From: Rhodobacteraceae bacterium UBA6273
GTDB taxonomy: Bacteria; Pseudomonadota; Alphaproteobacteria; Rhodobacterales; Rhodobacteraceae
NCBI GenBank assembly: GCA_002440625.1
Contig: DJUV01000193.1
Location: forward strand, 1 to 30,108
DNA: 30,108 nucleotides
Direction of reading: 5' to 3'
Position numbers and translations under genes: made by a program. Shown piece by piece: positions 7,682 to 14,724 of the stretch. The first letter of the stretch is position 1; every line of letters starts with the position of its first letter. The notes beneath the pieces are model-generated. The model was given only the letters and a program-made list of their open reading frames with translations. It was not told where the DNA came from and did no database searches.

Positions 7682-8292
7682 TGGCACGCCGGAACCGCGT
7701 GACGCCCGAGGGCCGGATCATCGCCGACCCGGCGAGGGGGATGTTCATGGGCAATCGCGGTATCCTCTGCGGTTCGGACGGCGCGCTGCGGAAGCCCTAC
7801 CAGCACCGGGCATGGATCTGTTGCGTCTTGGACTGGAAGGGCAACCGCCAGCCCTTGGCTTCCGCCCACCGCTGGACCCCGCTCTTCTTCCTTGACGAAG
7901 CCGTGGCTCTGGCGGCAGGCCACCGGCCCTGCGCCACCTGCCGCCGCGACGCCTACAACCGCTTTCGAGCGGCTTGGGCTGCGGCGACCGGCACCCTGCG
8001 CTCGGCCAAGGAGATGGACGCAGCGCATCACCCCGCCCGCATCCTGCCGCGCCAGCGGACGCAAGTAACCCATAAGGCCGGGATCGGGGGGCTTCCCGAC
8101 GGCACCTTCATCGGCTGGAACGACACGCCCACATTGATCCTCGGCGACCGGCTTCTGCCGTGGTCACCATCAGGCTACGACCCCGCCTTGCCGCGGCCAG
8201 CCTCGGGCGTGGTCACGGTCCTGACCCCTGCCCCGACCGTTGCCGTCCTTGCCGCAGGCTACCGCCCGGTGCTGCACGAAACCGCGCTTTAG
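7681..8292 (+). CDS. Conserved protein of unknown function with Ada-like CxxC motif
   Basis: 203 residues, function not recognised. The N-terminal half has a run of conserved-looking motifs: RGMFMGNRGIL (19-29), RAWICCVLDWKG (43-54), HRWTPLFFLDEAVALAAGHR and then RPCATCRRD (82-90). HRPCxxCRR recalls the zinc site of the Ada N-terminal domain, although the rest of that domain is not evident and only two cysteines of a possible four lie here. The second half (about 125-203) looks like a separate strand-rich domain with WSPSGYDPAL. It is coupled to the SDR gene through TGATG. Its TAG stop overlaps the TAA of caiD on the opposite strand (8289-8292), so the two transcription units collide with no spacer. 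Confidence 0.7.
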   Translation: MARRNRVTPEGRIIADPARGMFMGNRGILCGSDGALRKPYQHRAWICCVLDWKGNRQPLASAHRWTPLFFLDEAVALAAGHRPCATCRRDAYNRFRAAWAAATGTLRSAKEMDAAHHPARILPRQRTQVTHKAGIGGLPDGTFIGWNDTPTLILGDRLLPWSPSGYDPALPRPASGVVTVLTPAPTVAVLAAGYRPVLHETAL

Positions 8293-9089
8293 CGGCCCTT
8301 CCAGACCGGATCGCGCTTTTCGGCGAAGGCGCGCGCGCCCTCCAACTGGTCCTCGGACGAATAGAGCCGGTCGACCGTCGCCATCTGCCGCTTGGTGATG
8401 CGGTTCAGGGCATCCTGAAACCGCATATCCTCAGCCTCGCGCACCACTTCCTTGATCGCGGCATAGACCAGGGGCGGCCCGCTTTCCAGAAGCCGCGCCA
8501 GATCCCAGACCTTGGCGAGAAGATCGGACTGCGTCGTGATCTCCTTCACGATGCCCCAGCGGAAAGCCTCTTCGGCATCGAACCAACGCCCGGTCAGGAG
8601 TAGGTCCATGGCGACGTGATAGGGAATGCGCTTCGGCAGCTTGATCGACGCCGCATCCGCCACCGTGCCCGAGCGGATTTCCGGCAGCGCGAAGGTCGCG
8701 TTGTCGGAACAAAGGATCAGGTCCGCCGACAGCGCCAGCTCCAGACCGCCGCCGCAGCAGATGCCGTTCACCGCCGCAATCACCGGCTTGTTGAGGTTCG
8801 GAAGTTCCTGAAGACCGCCAAATCCGCCGACGCCGTAGTCGCCATCGACCGCATCGCCATCGGCGGCGGCCTTGAGGTCCCAGCCGGGGCAGAAGAACTT
8901 TTCGCCCTCGGCGCGCAGGATGCAGATCCTCAGGCTGTCGTCGTCACGAAACTCGCGAAAGGTCAGCCCCATGATCCGGCTGGTCTTGAGGTCGATCGCA
9001 TTGGCCTTCGGCCGGTCGAGCGTCACTTCAAGAATAGCGCCCTCGCGCCTTGTCCTGATCGGACCCCCGGTCTTCATCTGCATCGTCAT
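8289..9089 (-). CDS. caiD: Crotonobetainyl-CoA hydratase / carnitinyl-CoA dehydratase-like crotonase
   Basis: 266 residues. It is predicted to hydrate crotonobetainyl-CoA to L-carnitinyl-CoA. Similarity to E. coli CaiD is visible along the length: LEVTLDRPKANAID near 20-33, GEKFFxxGWDLKAAA, NLxKPVIAAVNG, and the shared C-terminus AFAEKRDPVWKGR. Both crotonase glutamates are present, E117 (GGGLELAL) and E137 (FALPEIRSG), equivalent to E111 and E131 of E. coli CaiD with a constant offset. Just after E137 the usual Gly-Gly turn is replaced by TVADAAS, an unusual change near the active site. It is the last gene of the carnitine operon, and its ATG overlaps the synthetase stop (ATGA, 9086-9089). 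Confidence 0.83.
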   Translation of the reverse strand: MTMQMKTGGPIRTRREGAILEVTLDRPKANAIDLKTSRIMGLTFREFRDDDSLRICILRAEGEKFFCPGWDLKAAADGDAVDGDYGVGGFGGLQELPNLNKPVIAAVNGICCGGGLELALSADLILCSDNATFALPEIRSGTVADAASIKLPKRIPYHVAMDLLLTGRWFDAEEAFRWGIVKEITTQSDLLAKVWDLARLLESGPPLVYAAIKEVVREAEDMRFQDALNRITKRQMATVDRLYSSEDQLEGARAFAEKRDPVWKGR

Positions 9090-11086
9090 GTCCTCGCCTC
9101 CCGTACCAATGCGTCCACCGCCACCGCGCCGGTTTCCCGGACAAGGATCGGGTTGATCTCGATCTCCTCAAGCTCCGGCCGGTCGAGCATCAGCTGCCCG
9201 AGTCGCGCCGCGATCCCCGCCAGCGCGGCGACATCGCCTCTGGGCCTGCCCCGGTAGCCATCAAGAAGCGGCCAGAGCCTGAGCCGCGCCAGCGCCGCCC
9301 TGATCTCCGCCTCCGTCACCGGCAGGACCAGCGTCACCGTATCGGCCAGAAGCTCCGCCGTCACGCCGCCGAAACCGAGCGTCAGCGTCACGCCATAGAC
9401 CGGGTCGCGCCGAAGGCCGAGCAGGATTTCCGCCACCGTCCCCGTCACCATCTCTTCCGCGAGATAGCCGGCGGCGCAGGGCATTTCCGCCTCATTCTCA
9501 AGCGTTTGGAGGCCGAGCCTCACCGCGCCCGCCTCGGTCTTGTGGGCAAAGCCGAGGCCCTTCAGCGCCAGGGGCGGCGTCAGCCCCCGCGCCCTTTCCC
9601 GCAGCTCCGCCATCGTTGGCGCCGTCACCGAACGCGGCACCGGCACGCCGGCTTCGGCGAGAAGCGCCTTGCCCTCCGCCTCGCTCAAGCTCTGCGTTTC
9701 ACGCGGCGGCAGCGCAGCAGCGGGCCGCCAACCGGGCTGACCGGGCGCGGTCTGCGCCGCCTTGATCGCACCAAGCGCCGTCTCCAACCCCATCAAGGGC
9801 GCGATACCTTCGTCGATCATCGTAATCGCCCGATCCTCGTCGAAGTTCTCGGGCAGCGAGGCAACCGGGAAAGCTGGCTTGCCGGTTGTCTTCGTGGCGG
9901 AAACGATGGCGTCAAGCGCAGGCTGAAAAGACGCAGGATCGCAACGATCCGGGCGGGGCGGGTCGATGACGTAAATGCCGGCGTCATAGCCCGACAGCAT
10001 GGTGGTAAAGACATCTGTGGTGCGCGGCCCGTCACCCCAGATAAACGTGTGATAATCCAAGGGGTTGGCGATGGTGACAATCGGCCCGAGGATTTCCCCC
10101 AGCCGCTGACGCTGCGCCTCGGATGGCGGCGGGAAGTCGATGCCGAAGGGCTGGGCGAGGTCCGAAACCAGCCCCGCCTCGCCACCAGAACAGGAGAGCG
10201 AACAGAGCCTTGTGCCGATCTGCGGCCCATGAACGTGGAAAATCTTCAGCGTTTCAATGAGTTCCGGCAGCGTGTTTACCTCTGCCACTCCGGCCTGCCT
10301 GAGGAAGGCCGACGAGGCCACACCCCCGCCCGCCAGCGACGCAGTATGCGAGGCCGCGGCGGTGCGTGAGGCTTCGGTCTTGCCCGACTTGACGCAGACG
10401 ACGCCCTTGCCCGCGCCTCGCGCCGCCTCGGCCAATGCCGCAAAGGCCGGCGCATCGTCGATGCCCTCGATATACATGCCGATGGCCGTCACCCGGTCGT
10501 CCGCCAGAAGCGCGCCCGCAAGCTCCGCGAGCCCGATCTGCGCGGCGTTGCCAAGGCAGGCGACATAGGCCACCGGCAGTCCGCGCGCCTGCATGGTCAG
10601 GTTGATGACGATATTCGAGGACTGGCTGAGCAGCGCCACACCCTTTTCCACCCGCCGCCCGCCATGCTGGTCGGGCCAGAGGAGCGCGCCGTCGAGATAG
10701 TTGATGACGCCGTAACAATTCGGCCCAAGGATCGGCATTTCACCGGCAGCGGCAACAAGTCGATCCTGCAACTCAGGCTCACCGGCTTCGGTCCAGCCGG
10801 AAGCGAAACAAATGGCTCCGCCCGCGCCCATTGCGGACAGTTCGGAAACCACTTCTAGGGTTGCATGGCGGTTGACGCCGATGAAGGTGGCATCCGGCGC
10901 CTCCGGCAGATCGGCGAGCGAGGCATAGGCCTTCAACCCGCCGACGGTGGCCTTGGTCGGATGCACCGGCCAGACCGGACCCTGAAACCCCATCTTGCGG
11001 CACTGGGCGATGACGTTCTCGGCCCAGACCGACCCCATCACGGCGATGGAACGCGGCCGGAGAAGGCGGGAAAGGTCGCGGCTCAT
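9086..11086 (-). CDS. NDP-forming acyl-CoA synthetase (acetate-CoA ligase family), likely gamma-butyrobetaine/carnitine activating
   Basis: 666 residues, a single-chain NDP-forming acyl-CoA synthetase. An N-terminal CoA-binding Rossmann domain (LLRPRSIAVMG, residues 8-18; ILGPNCYGVIN, 119-129) leads to succinyl-CoA-synthetase-like ligase domains. The phospho-accepting histidine motif SHTASLAG places H247. A C-terminal ATP-grasp domain (about 450-666) has ALKGLGFAHKTEAGAV and EIEINPILV. The chemistry is substrate + CoA + ATP to acyl-CoA + ADP + phosphate. Position between the CxxC protein and caiD suggests it supplies gamma-butyrobetainyl-, crotonobetainyl- or carnitinyl-CoA, a job done by AMP-forming CaiC in enterobacteria. 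Substrate is inferred from context only. Starts and stops overlap neighbours by four bases on both sides. Confidence 0.85.
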   Translation of the reverse strand: MSRDLSRLLRPRSIAVMGSVWAENVIAQCRKMGFQGPVWPVHPTKATVGGLKAYASLADLPEAPDATFIGVNRHATLEVVSELSAMGAGGAICFASGWTEAGEPELQDRLVAAAGEMPILGPNCYGVINYLDGALLWPDQHGGRRVEKGVALLSQSSNIVINLTMQARGLPVAYVACLGNAAQIGLAELAGALLADDRVTAIGMYIEGIDDAPAFAALAEAARGAGKGVVCVKSGKTEASRTAAASHTASLAGGGVASSAFLRQAGVAEVNTLPELIETLKIFHVHGPQIGTRLCSLSCSGGEAGLVSDLAQPFGIDFPPPSEAQRQRLGEILGPIVTIANPLDYHTFIWGDGPRTTDVFTTMLSGYDAGIYVIDPPRPDRCDPASFQPALDAIVSATKTTGKPAFPVASLPENFDEDRAITMIDEGIAPLMGLETALGAIKAAQTAPGQPGWRPAAALPPRETQSLSEAEGKALLAEAGVPVPRSVTAPTMAELRERARGLTPPLALKGLGFAHKTEAGAVRLGLQTLENEAEMPCAAGYLAEEMVTGTVAEILLGLRRDPVYGVTLTLGFGGVTAELLADTVTLVLPVTEAEIRAALARLRLWPLLDGYRGRPRGDVAALAGIAARLGQLMLDRPELEEIEINPILVRETGAVAVDALVREART

Positions 11087-11373
11087 GGGGTTTCCTTCTT
11101 GCGGTCGGCATGGCCGAGGTCCCGCTCCGGCCAGACATGATCCCTAAGCCGCTGCTTCAGCACCTTGGCATCGGGGAAGCCGCCGTCCTTCACCCGCTCC
11201 CAGATCTCCTCGCCATCGACCGCGATGCGGAAGATGCCGCCAGTTCCGGGCACCAGAGTCACCGAGGCAAGATCCTGGCCGAAGGTCGACAGAAGTTCCT
11301 GCGCGAGCCAGCCGGAGCGCAGGAGCCAGTTGCATTGCGTGCAGTAGGTTATTGTAATCGCCGGATTTCTCAA
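11083..11373 (-). CDS. SelT/SelW/SelH-like (Rdx family) CxxC protein
   Basis: 96 residues, the normal size of bacterial Rdx proteins, which have a thioredoxin-like fold. ITITYCTQCNW places the redox pair at C11 and C14; both codons are TGC, so this is a cysteine form with no selenocysteine. The following WLLRSGWLAQELLSTF helix, LVPGTGGIFRIAVDG and GGFPDAKVLKQRLRD are characteristic. The only in-frame start before the CxxC is TTG at 11373, one base after the acyl-CoA dehydrogenase stop, so translation probably depends on coupling. Its stop overlaps the synthetase start (ATGA). It lies inside the carnitine operon with no known step in that pathway; a thiol redox role is likely from the fold, but the partner is unknown. 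Confidence 0.8.
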   Translation of the reverse strand: MRNPAITITYCTQCNWLLRSGWLAQELLSTFGQDLASVTLVPGTGGIFRIAVDGEEIWERVKDGGFPDAKVLKQRLRDHVWPERDLGHADRKKETP

Positions 11374-11374
11374 C

Positions 11375-12538
11375 TCACGCCCCGTATGGTCTCAGAAGTT
11401 CCCGGCTGATGATATGGCGCTGGATCTCGCTGGTGCCTTCCCAGATACGCTCGACGCGGGCATCGCGCCAGATCCGTTCCAGCGGCAGTTCGTCCATCAG
11501 GCCCATGCCGCCGTGAATCTGGATCGCCTCATCGGCGATCATCGCCAGGACCTCGGTGGCCTTCAGCTTGGCCATCGACATGTCGGCCTCGGTCACGGAA
11601 CCCTGATCGTATTTCCAGGCCGCTTCCCGCGTCAGCAGTTCCGCCGCTTTAAGTTCCATCGCCATGTCTGCGAGTTTGAAGGATATTCCCTGAAATTTTC
11701 CGATTTTCTGGCCGAACTGCTCCCGCTCCGCCGCGTAGGAAATCGCATGCCCCAGCGCCCGTTCGGCGCGGCCAAGACAGGTCGAGGCGACCTGAAGCCG
11801 CGTGGCCCCAAGCCAGCTATTCGCCACCTCAAAACCCTTGTGCGGCTCGCCGAGGATCTGGCGCTTGTTCACCCGGCAATCGTCGAATTCGAGGACGGCG
11901 TTGGTGTAGCCGCGATGGCTGACGTTGCGGTAGCCCTCGCGGACGTTGAAGCCCTTGGTGCCCTTGTCGACGAAGAAGGCGGTGATCTTCTTCTTCGGGC
12001 CACGCGGGGTTTGTTCTTCGCCCGTGGCCATGAAGGCGATGGTGAAACCGGCGATGTCAGCATGGCTGATGAAGTGCTTGGTTCCGTTGAGAATCCAGTC
12101 GTCGCCATCCTCTTTCGCCGAGGCCTTCATGCCACGCAGGTCGGACCCGGCGCCGGGTTCGGTCATGGCGAGGCAATCCCAGGTCTCGCCCCGGATGCAG
12201 GGGTAAAGATACCGTTGCCGTTGCTCCTCGTTGCCGGCCAGAAGGATGTTCGACGGCCGCGCCACGCAGGTCCAGTGGAGCGCGTAGTTGGCGCGGCCGA
12301 GTTCCTTTTCGTAGAGGAGCCAGGACAGGGTATCGAGGCCGGCGCCACCGACCTCCTCAGGCATGTTGGCCGCATAAAGACCGGCCTGCATCGCCTTGGA
12401 CTGCAAGTCTTTTACCAGATCCATGTCAAGGTGGCCGGAACGCTCAACCTCGGCCTCATGCGGGTAAAGCTCGGTCTCGACGAAGCTGCGTGTCGTCTCG
12501 ACGATCATCCTCTGTTCGTCGGTCAGTCCGAAGTCCAT
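11375..12538 (-). CDS. Acyl-CoA dehydrogenase, probable gamma-butyrobetainyl-CoA dehydrogenase
   Basis: 387 residues, a standard FAD-dependent acyl-CoA dehydrogenase. Visible signatures are FGLTDEQRMIVETTRSFV at the start, the first signature CLAMTEPGAGSD, the second region QIHGGMG, and the catalytic glutamate E367 in WEGTSEIQRHIISREL. In this operon the expected substrate is gamma-butyrobetainyl-CoA, giving crotonobetainyl-CoA, with electrons passed to ETF. Homology alone does not fix the substrate, and the reverse CaiA-like reduction is chemically possible but unlikely in an aerobic degradative set. The ATG at 12538 has a near-perfect AAAGGAGG seven bases upstream. The carnitine dehydrogenase stop is one base before it, and the CxxC gene begins one base after its stop. 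Confidence 0.88.
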   Translation of the reverse strand: MDFGLTDEQRMIVETTRSFVETELYPHEAEVERSGHLDMDLVKDLQSKAMQAGLYAANMPEEVGGAGLDTLSWLLYEKELGRANYALHWTCVARPSNILLAGNEEQRQRYLYPCIRGETWDCLAMTEPGAGSDLRGMKASAKEDGDDWILNGTKHFISHADIAGFTIAFMATGEEQTPRGPKKKITAFFVDKGTKGFNVREGYRNVSHRGYTNAVLEFDDCRVNKRQILGEPHKGFEVANSWLGATRLQVASTCLGRAERALGHAISYAAEREQFGQKIGKFQGISFKLADMAMELKAAELLTREAAWKYDQGSVTEADMSMAKLKATEVLAMIADEAIQIHGGMGLMDELPLERIWRDARVERIWEGTSEIQRHIISRELLRPYGA

Positions 12539-12539
12539 C

Positions 12540-13994
12540 TCATGCCCTCCTTTGGCCGACGTGGCGCCCGGCACTGGCGGGCTTTGCCAGCGCCTTGTGG
12601 ACCTCTGCGATCGGGTTCAGCTTCGCCAGCACCTCGGGCGCTGCGGCACAGGTCTTGCCGGCCTTCATGTCGACGTGGAGGAGGATCTGTTCGACCGTCG
12701 CCACGGGCTCATCACCCTTGAGGATGGTGATGAAGACATGGAGCCGCTTGTCGTCGGCCTGGAGGACCTGCAAGGTGCCGGTCAGCCGGTCGCCGAGCTT
12801 GGCCTCGCCGAGGTGCATGATGTGGGACTCGGCGGTGTAGTAGGAATGCCCGCCCTTCACATAGTCCATGTCGGCGCCAATCAGCCTCAGGAAGTTGTCG
12901 CAAGTCTCAGACGACGCGAACAAATACCGGCTTTCGGTCATATGGCCGTTGTAGTCGATCCAGCCCGGCAGCACCTGCATATGCGCCATCACCAGCGCCT
13001 CCGCCTTTGGCGGCGCGGGCAGTTTGGCGGCGAGCATCTTGTCATGTTCCTTCAGCACCCGGCCGGCGCCCCAGTCGCGGTCCTTCAGGACGCGGAGAAA
13101 GCCGATGAGGTTGCCGTCGCGGATGCGTTCAAGCTCGCGGATCGAGTGTTTGCCGGATTGCGCGTCGGACTGTCCGGCGATCAGATCGACCAATTCTTCA
13201 GTGAATTCAGGGACATCCATGAGTTTCGTCCAGGGCCATTTCAGGCAGGGACCGAACTGGGCCATGAAGTGCTTCATGCCGGCCTCGCCGCCCGCGACGC
13301 GGTAGGTCTCGAAAAGCCCCATCTGACCCCAGCGGAGGCCAAAGCCCATGCGGATAGCCTCGTCGATCTCTTCGGTCGTGGCGACGCCGTCCTTGACCAG
13401 CCAGAGCGCCTCGCGCCAGACGGCTTCAAGGAATCGGTCGGCGATATGGGCGTCGATTTCCTTCCTGACGTGGAGCGGGAACATACCGATCTCACGCAGG
13501 ATTTTCTTTGCCTTTTCAACGACTTTTGCGTCAGACCTCGGGCTTGGAACGACCTCGGCCAGGGGCAGCAGATAGACCGGGTTGAAGGGGTGCGCGACGA
13601 GGATCGTCGAAGGATCGGCGGCGTGTTCCTGCAGTTCCGAAGGCTTGAAGCCGGAGGTTGACGATCCGATCGGCACGCCATGCGAGCTCTGCTGGATCTG
13701 GGCGAAGACGCGGTGCTTCAGGTCCAGCCGCTCGGAAACGGATTCCTGAATGTATTCAGCGCCTTCCACGGCTTCGGTGATGGTCCCGGCGAAGCTGAGC
13801 TTGCCTTCCGGCGGCAAGGGCACGTCGGAGAGCGCAGGCAGTGAGGCGCGGGCGTTGGCCATCACCTCGCCGATCTTGCGTTCGGCCTCCGGGTCCGGGT
13901 CGAAGACCGAGACGTTCCAGCCGTTAAGGAGGAACCGCGCGGCCCAGCCGCCGCCGATGACCCCGCCCCCGATGATTGCCGCCTTGCGCGCCAT
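12540..13994 (-). CDS. lcdH: L-carnitine 3-dehydrogenase fused to a hot-dog thioesterase (betainyl-CoA thioesterase)
   Basis: 484 residues. The N-terminal 320 or so form a 3-hydroxyacyl-CoA-dehydrogenase-type NAD enzyme: nucleotide loop IIGGGVIGGGW (7-17), SSTSGFKPSELQ (111-122), typical of carnitine dehydrogenase, and the catalytic histidine in AHPFNP (H135). From about residue 335 a hot-dog thioesterase follows, with WIDYNGHM at 345-352. The first domain oxidises L-carnitine to 3-dehydrocarnitine. The second is expected to hydrolyse betainyl-CoA made by the cleavage enzyme, giving glycine betaine. Pseudomonas carries these as separate cdhA and cdhB; fused forms are known from rhizobia. The start at 13994 has AAGGA eight bases upstream and begins at MARKAAIIGGG; the open frame to 14087 is leader. 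Confidence 0.92.
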   Translation of the reverse strand: MARKAAIIGGGVIGGGWAARFLLNGWNVSVFDPDPEAERKIGEVMANARASLPALSDVPLPPEGKLSFAGTITEAVEGAEYIQESVSERLDLKHRVFAQIQQSSHGVPIGSSTSGFKPSELQEHAADPSTILVAHPFNPVYLLPLAEVVPSPRSDAKVVEKAKKILREIGMFPLHVRKEIDAHIADRFLEAVWREALWLVKDGVATTEEIDEAIRMGFGLRWGQMGLFETYRVAGGEAGMKHFMAQFGPCLKWPWTKLMDVPEFTEELVDLIAGQSDAQSGKHSIRELERIRDGNLIGFLRVLKDRDWGAGRVLKEHDKMLAAKLPAPPKAEALVMAHMQVLPGWIDYNGHMTESRYLFASSETCDNFLRLIGADMDYVKGGHSYYTAESHIMHLGEAKLGDRLTGTLQVLQADDKRLHVFITILKGDEPVATVEQILLHVDMKAGKTCAAAPEVLAKLNPIAEVHKALAKPASAGRHVGQRRA

Positions 13995-14093
13995 CTCACG
14001 CTTCCTTTCCATTCCGAGGCCCAAAAAATGGCCGTCCCTATTCCGTACCGCAAGCGTCGGACATCCGTCCCGACAGGCGTCGGGCATTTTGCC
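13995..14093 (-). promoter_or_regulatory. Intercistronic leader with alternative hairpins before lcdH
   Basis: This is the only sizeable gap (99 bases) inside the carnitine operon. It contains three mutually complementary blocks: GTCGG (14056-14060), CCCGAC (14069-14074) and GTCGGG (14079-14084). The middle block can pair with either neighbour, forming a 6-bp stem with a 4-base loop (14069-14084) or a 5-bp stem with a 9-base loop (14056-14074). The two folds exclude each other. They could mark an RNA-processing, stability or attenuation site that sets lcdH expression apart from the upstream genes. No T run follows on the minus strand, so a simple terminator is unlikely. Confidence 0.35.
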
Positions 14094-14723
14094 CTACGCC
14101 TGTAGCATTTCCTTCAGCCGCGCCGCGACGGCTGATCCAAGCGCTGCATGCGCGCTTTCGTTCAGATGCACCCCGTCGAGCGGGTCGACGGCGATGATCG
14201 TGCCGGCATCGAGGAACGCGACGCCAAGCTCCGCCGCCATTGCCTTCATATGCCCGGCGACCGTGCCGCTCCGCCCCTCGGCGCCGTGGAACATCTCGGC
14301 GAGGCAGCCGCGTTCCAGAGGCGGCGGCGGGCAGATCCAGAGGATGCGCTTCACATGGCCGGAGGCCTGCATCACCTCGACAAGCCGCCGCGCGCCGGAG
14401 GCGATGTCGAAACCGTTGAGGCCGAAGCGGCCCTTGTGGTCGTTGGTGCCGAGCATCAGGACGGCGAGGTCGATGGGCCGGTGGCTTTCGATGATCGCCG
14501 GGAGGATGGTGAGCCCGTTCCGGTGCGCGCCTTCGACCGGGTCGTCATGGACCGTGGTGCGGCCGGGATGGCCTTCGGCGATAACCGTCACCTCCGGCCC
14601 GAGTGCCGCGCGGAGGACGCCGGGCCAGCGGGTCTCGGCGTCGAAGCGGCGATCTTCGCCGAGCGACACCATCGGCGGGGTGCCGAAGGTGTTGCTGTCG
14701 CCGTAGAGGAGGACGGTGGGCAT
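14094..14723 (-). CDS. SGNH/GDSL hydrolase (arylesterase type)
   Basis: 209 residues, no signal peptide, so cytoplasmic. The four SGNH blocks are intact: LLYGDSNTFG with nucleophile S10, G51 in EGHPGRTT, LGTND with N94, and the Asp/His pair D183 and H186 in DGVHLNESAH. The layout matches the arylesterase/acyltransferase subgroup represented by the Mycobacterium smegmatis AcT esterase, including IMLGTND-like and PPPL motifs. It lies between the cleavage enzyme and carnitine dehydrogenase, one base after the former's stop. In Pseudomonas the carnitine operon cdhCAB is followed by hocS, an O-acylcarnitine hydrolase of a different fold. By position this enzyme may release carnitine from short acylcarnitines, but that is inference. 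Confidence 0.85.
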   Translation of the reverse strand: MPTVLLYGDSNTFGTPPMVSLGEDRRFDAETRWPGVLRAALGPEVTVIAEGHPGRTTVHDDPVEGAHRNGLTILPAIIESHRPIDLAVLMLGTNDHKGRFGLNGFDIASGARRLVEVMQASGHVKRILWICPPPPLERGCLAEMFHGAEGRSGTVAGHMKAMAAELGVAFLDAGTIIAVDPLDGVHLNESAHAALGSAVAARLKEMLQA

Positions 14724-14724
14724 C

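Noticed and set aside
11330..11345. Possible selenocysteine codon in the SelT/SelW-like gene
   Set aside because: Both positions of the CxxC are TGC; there is no in-frame TGA and no sign of a SECIS element.
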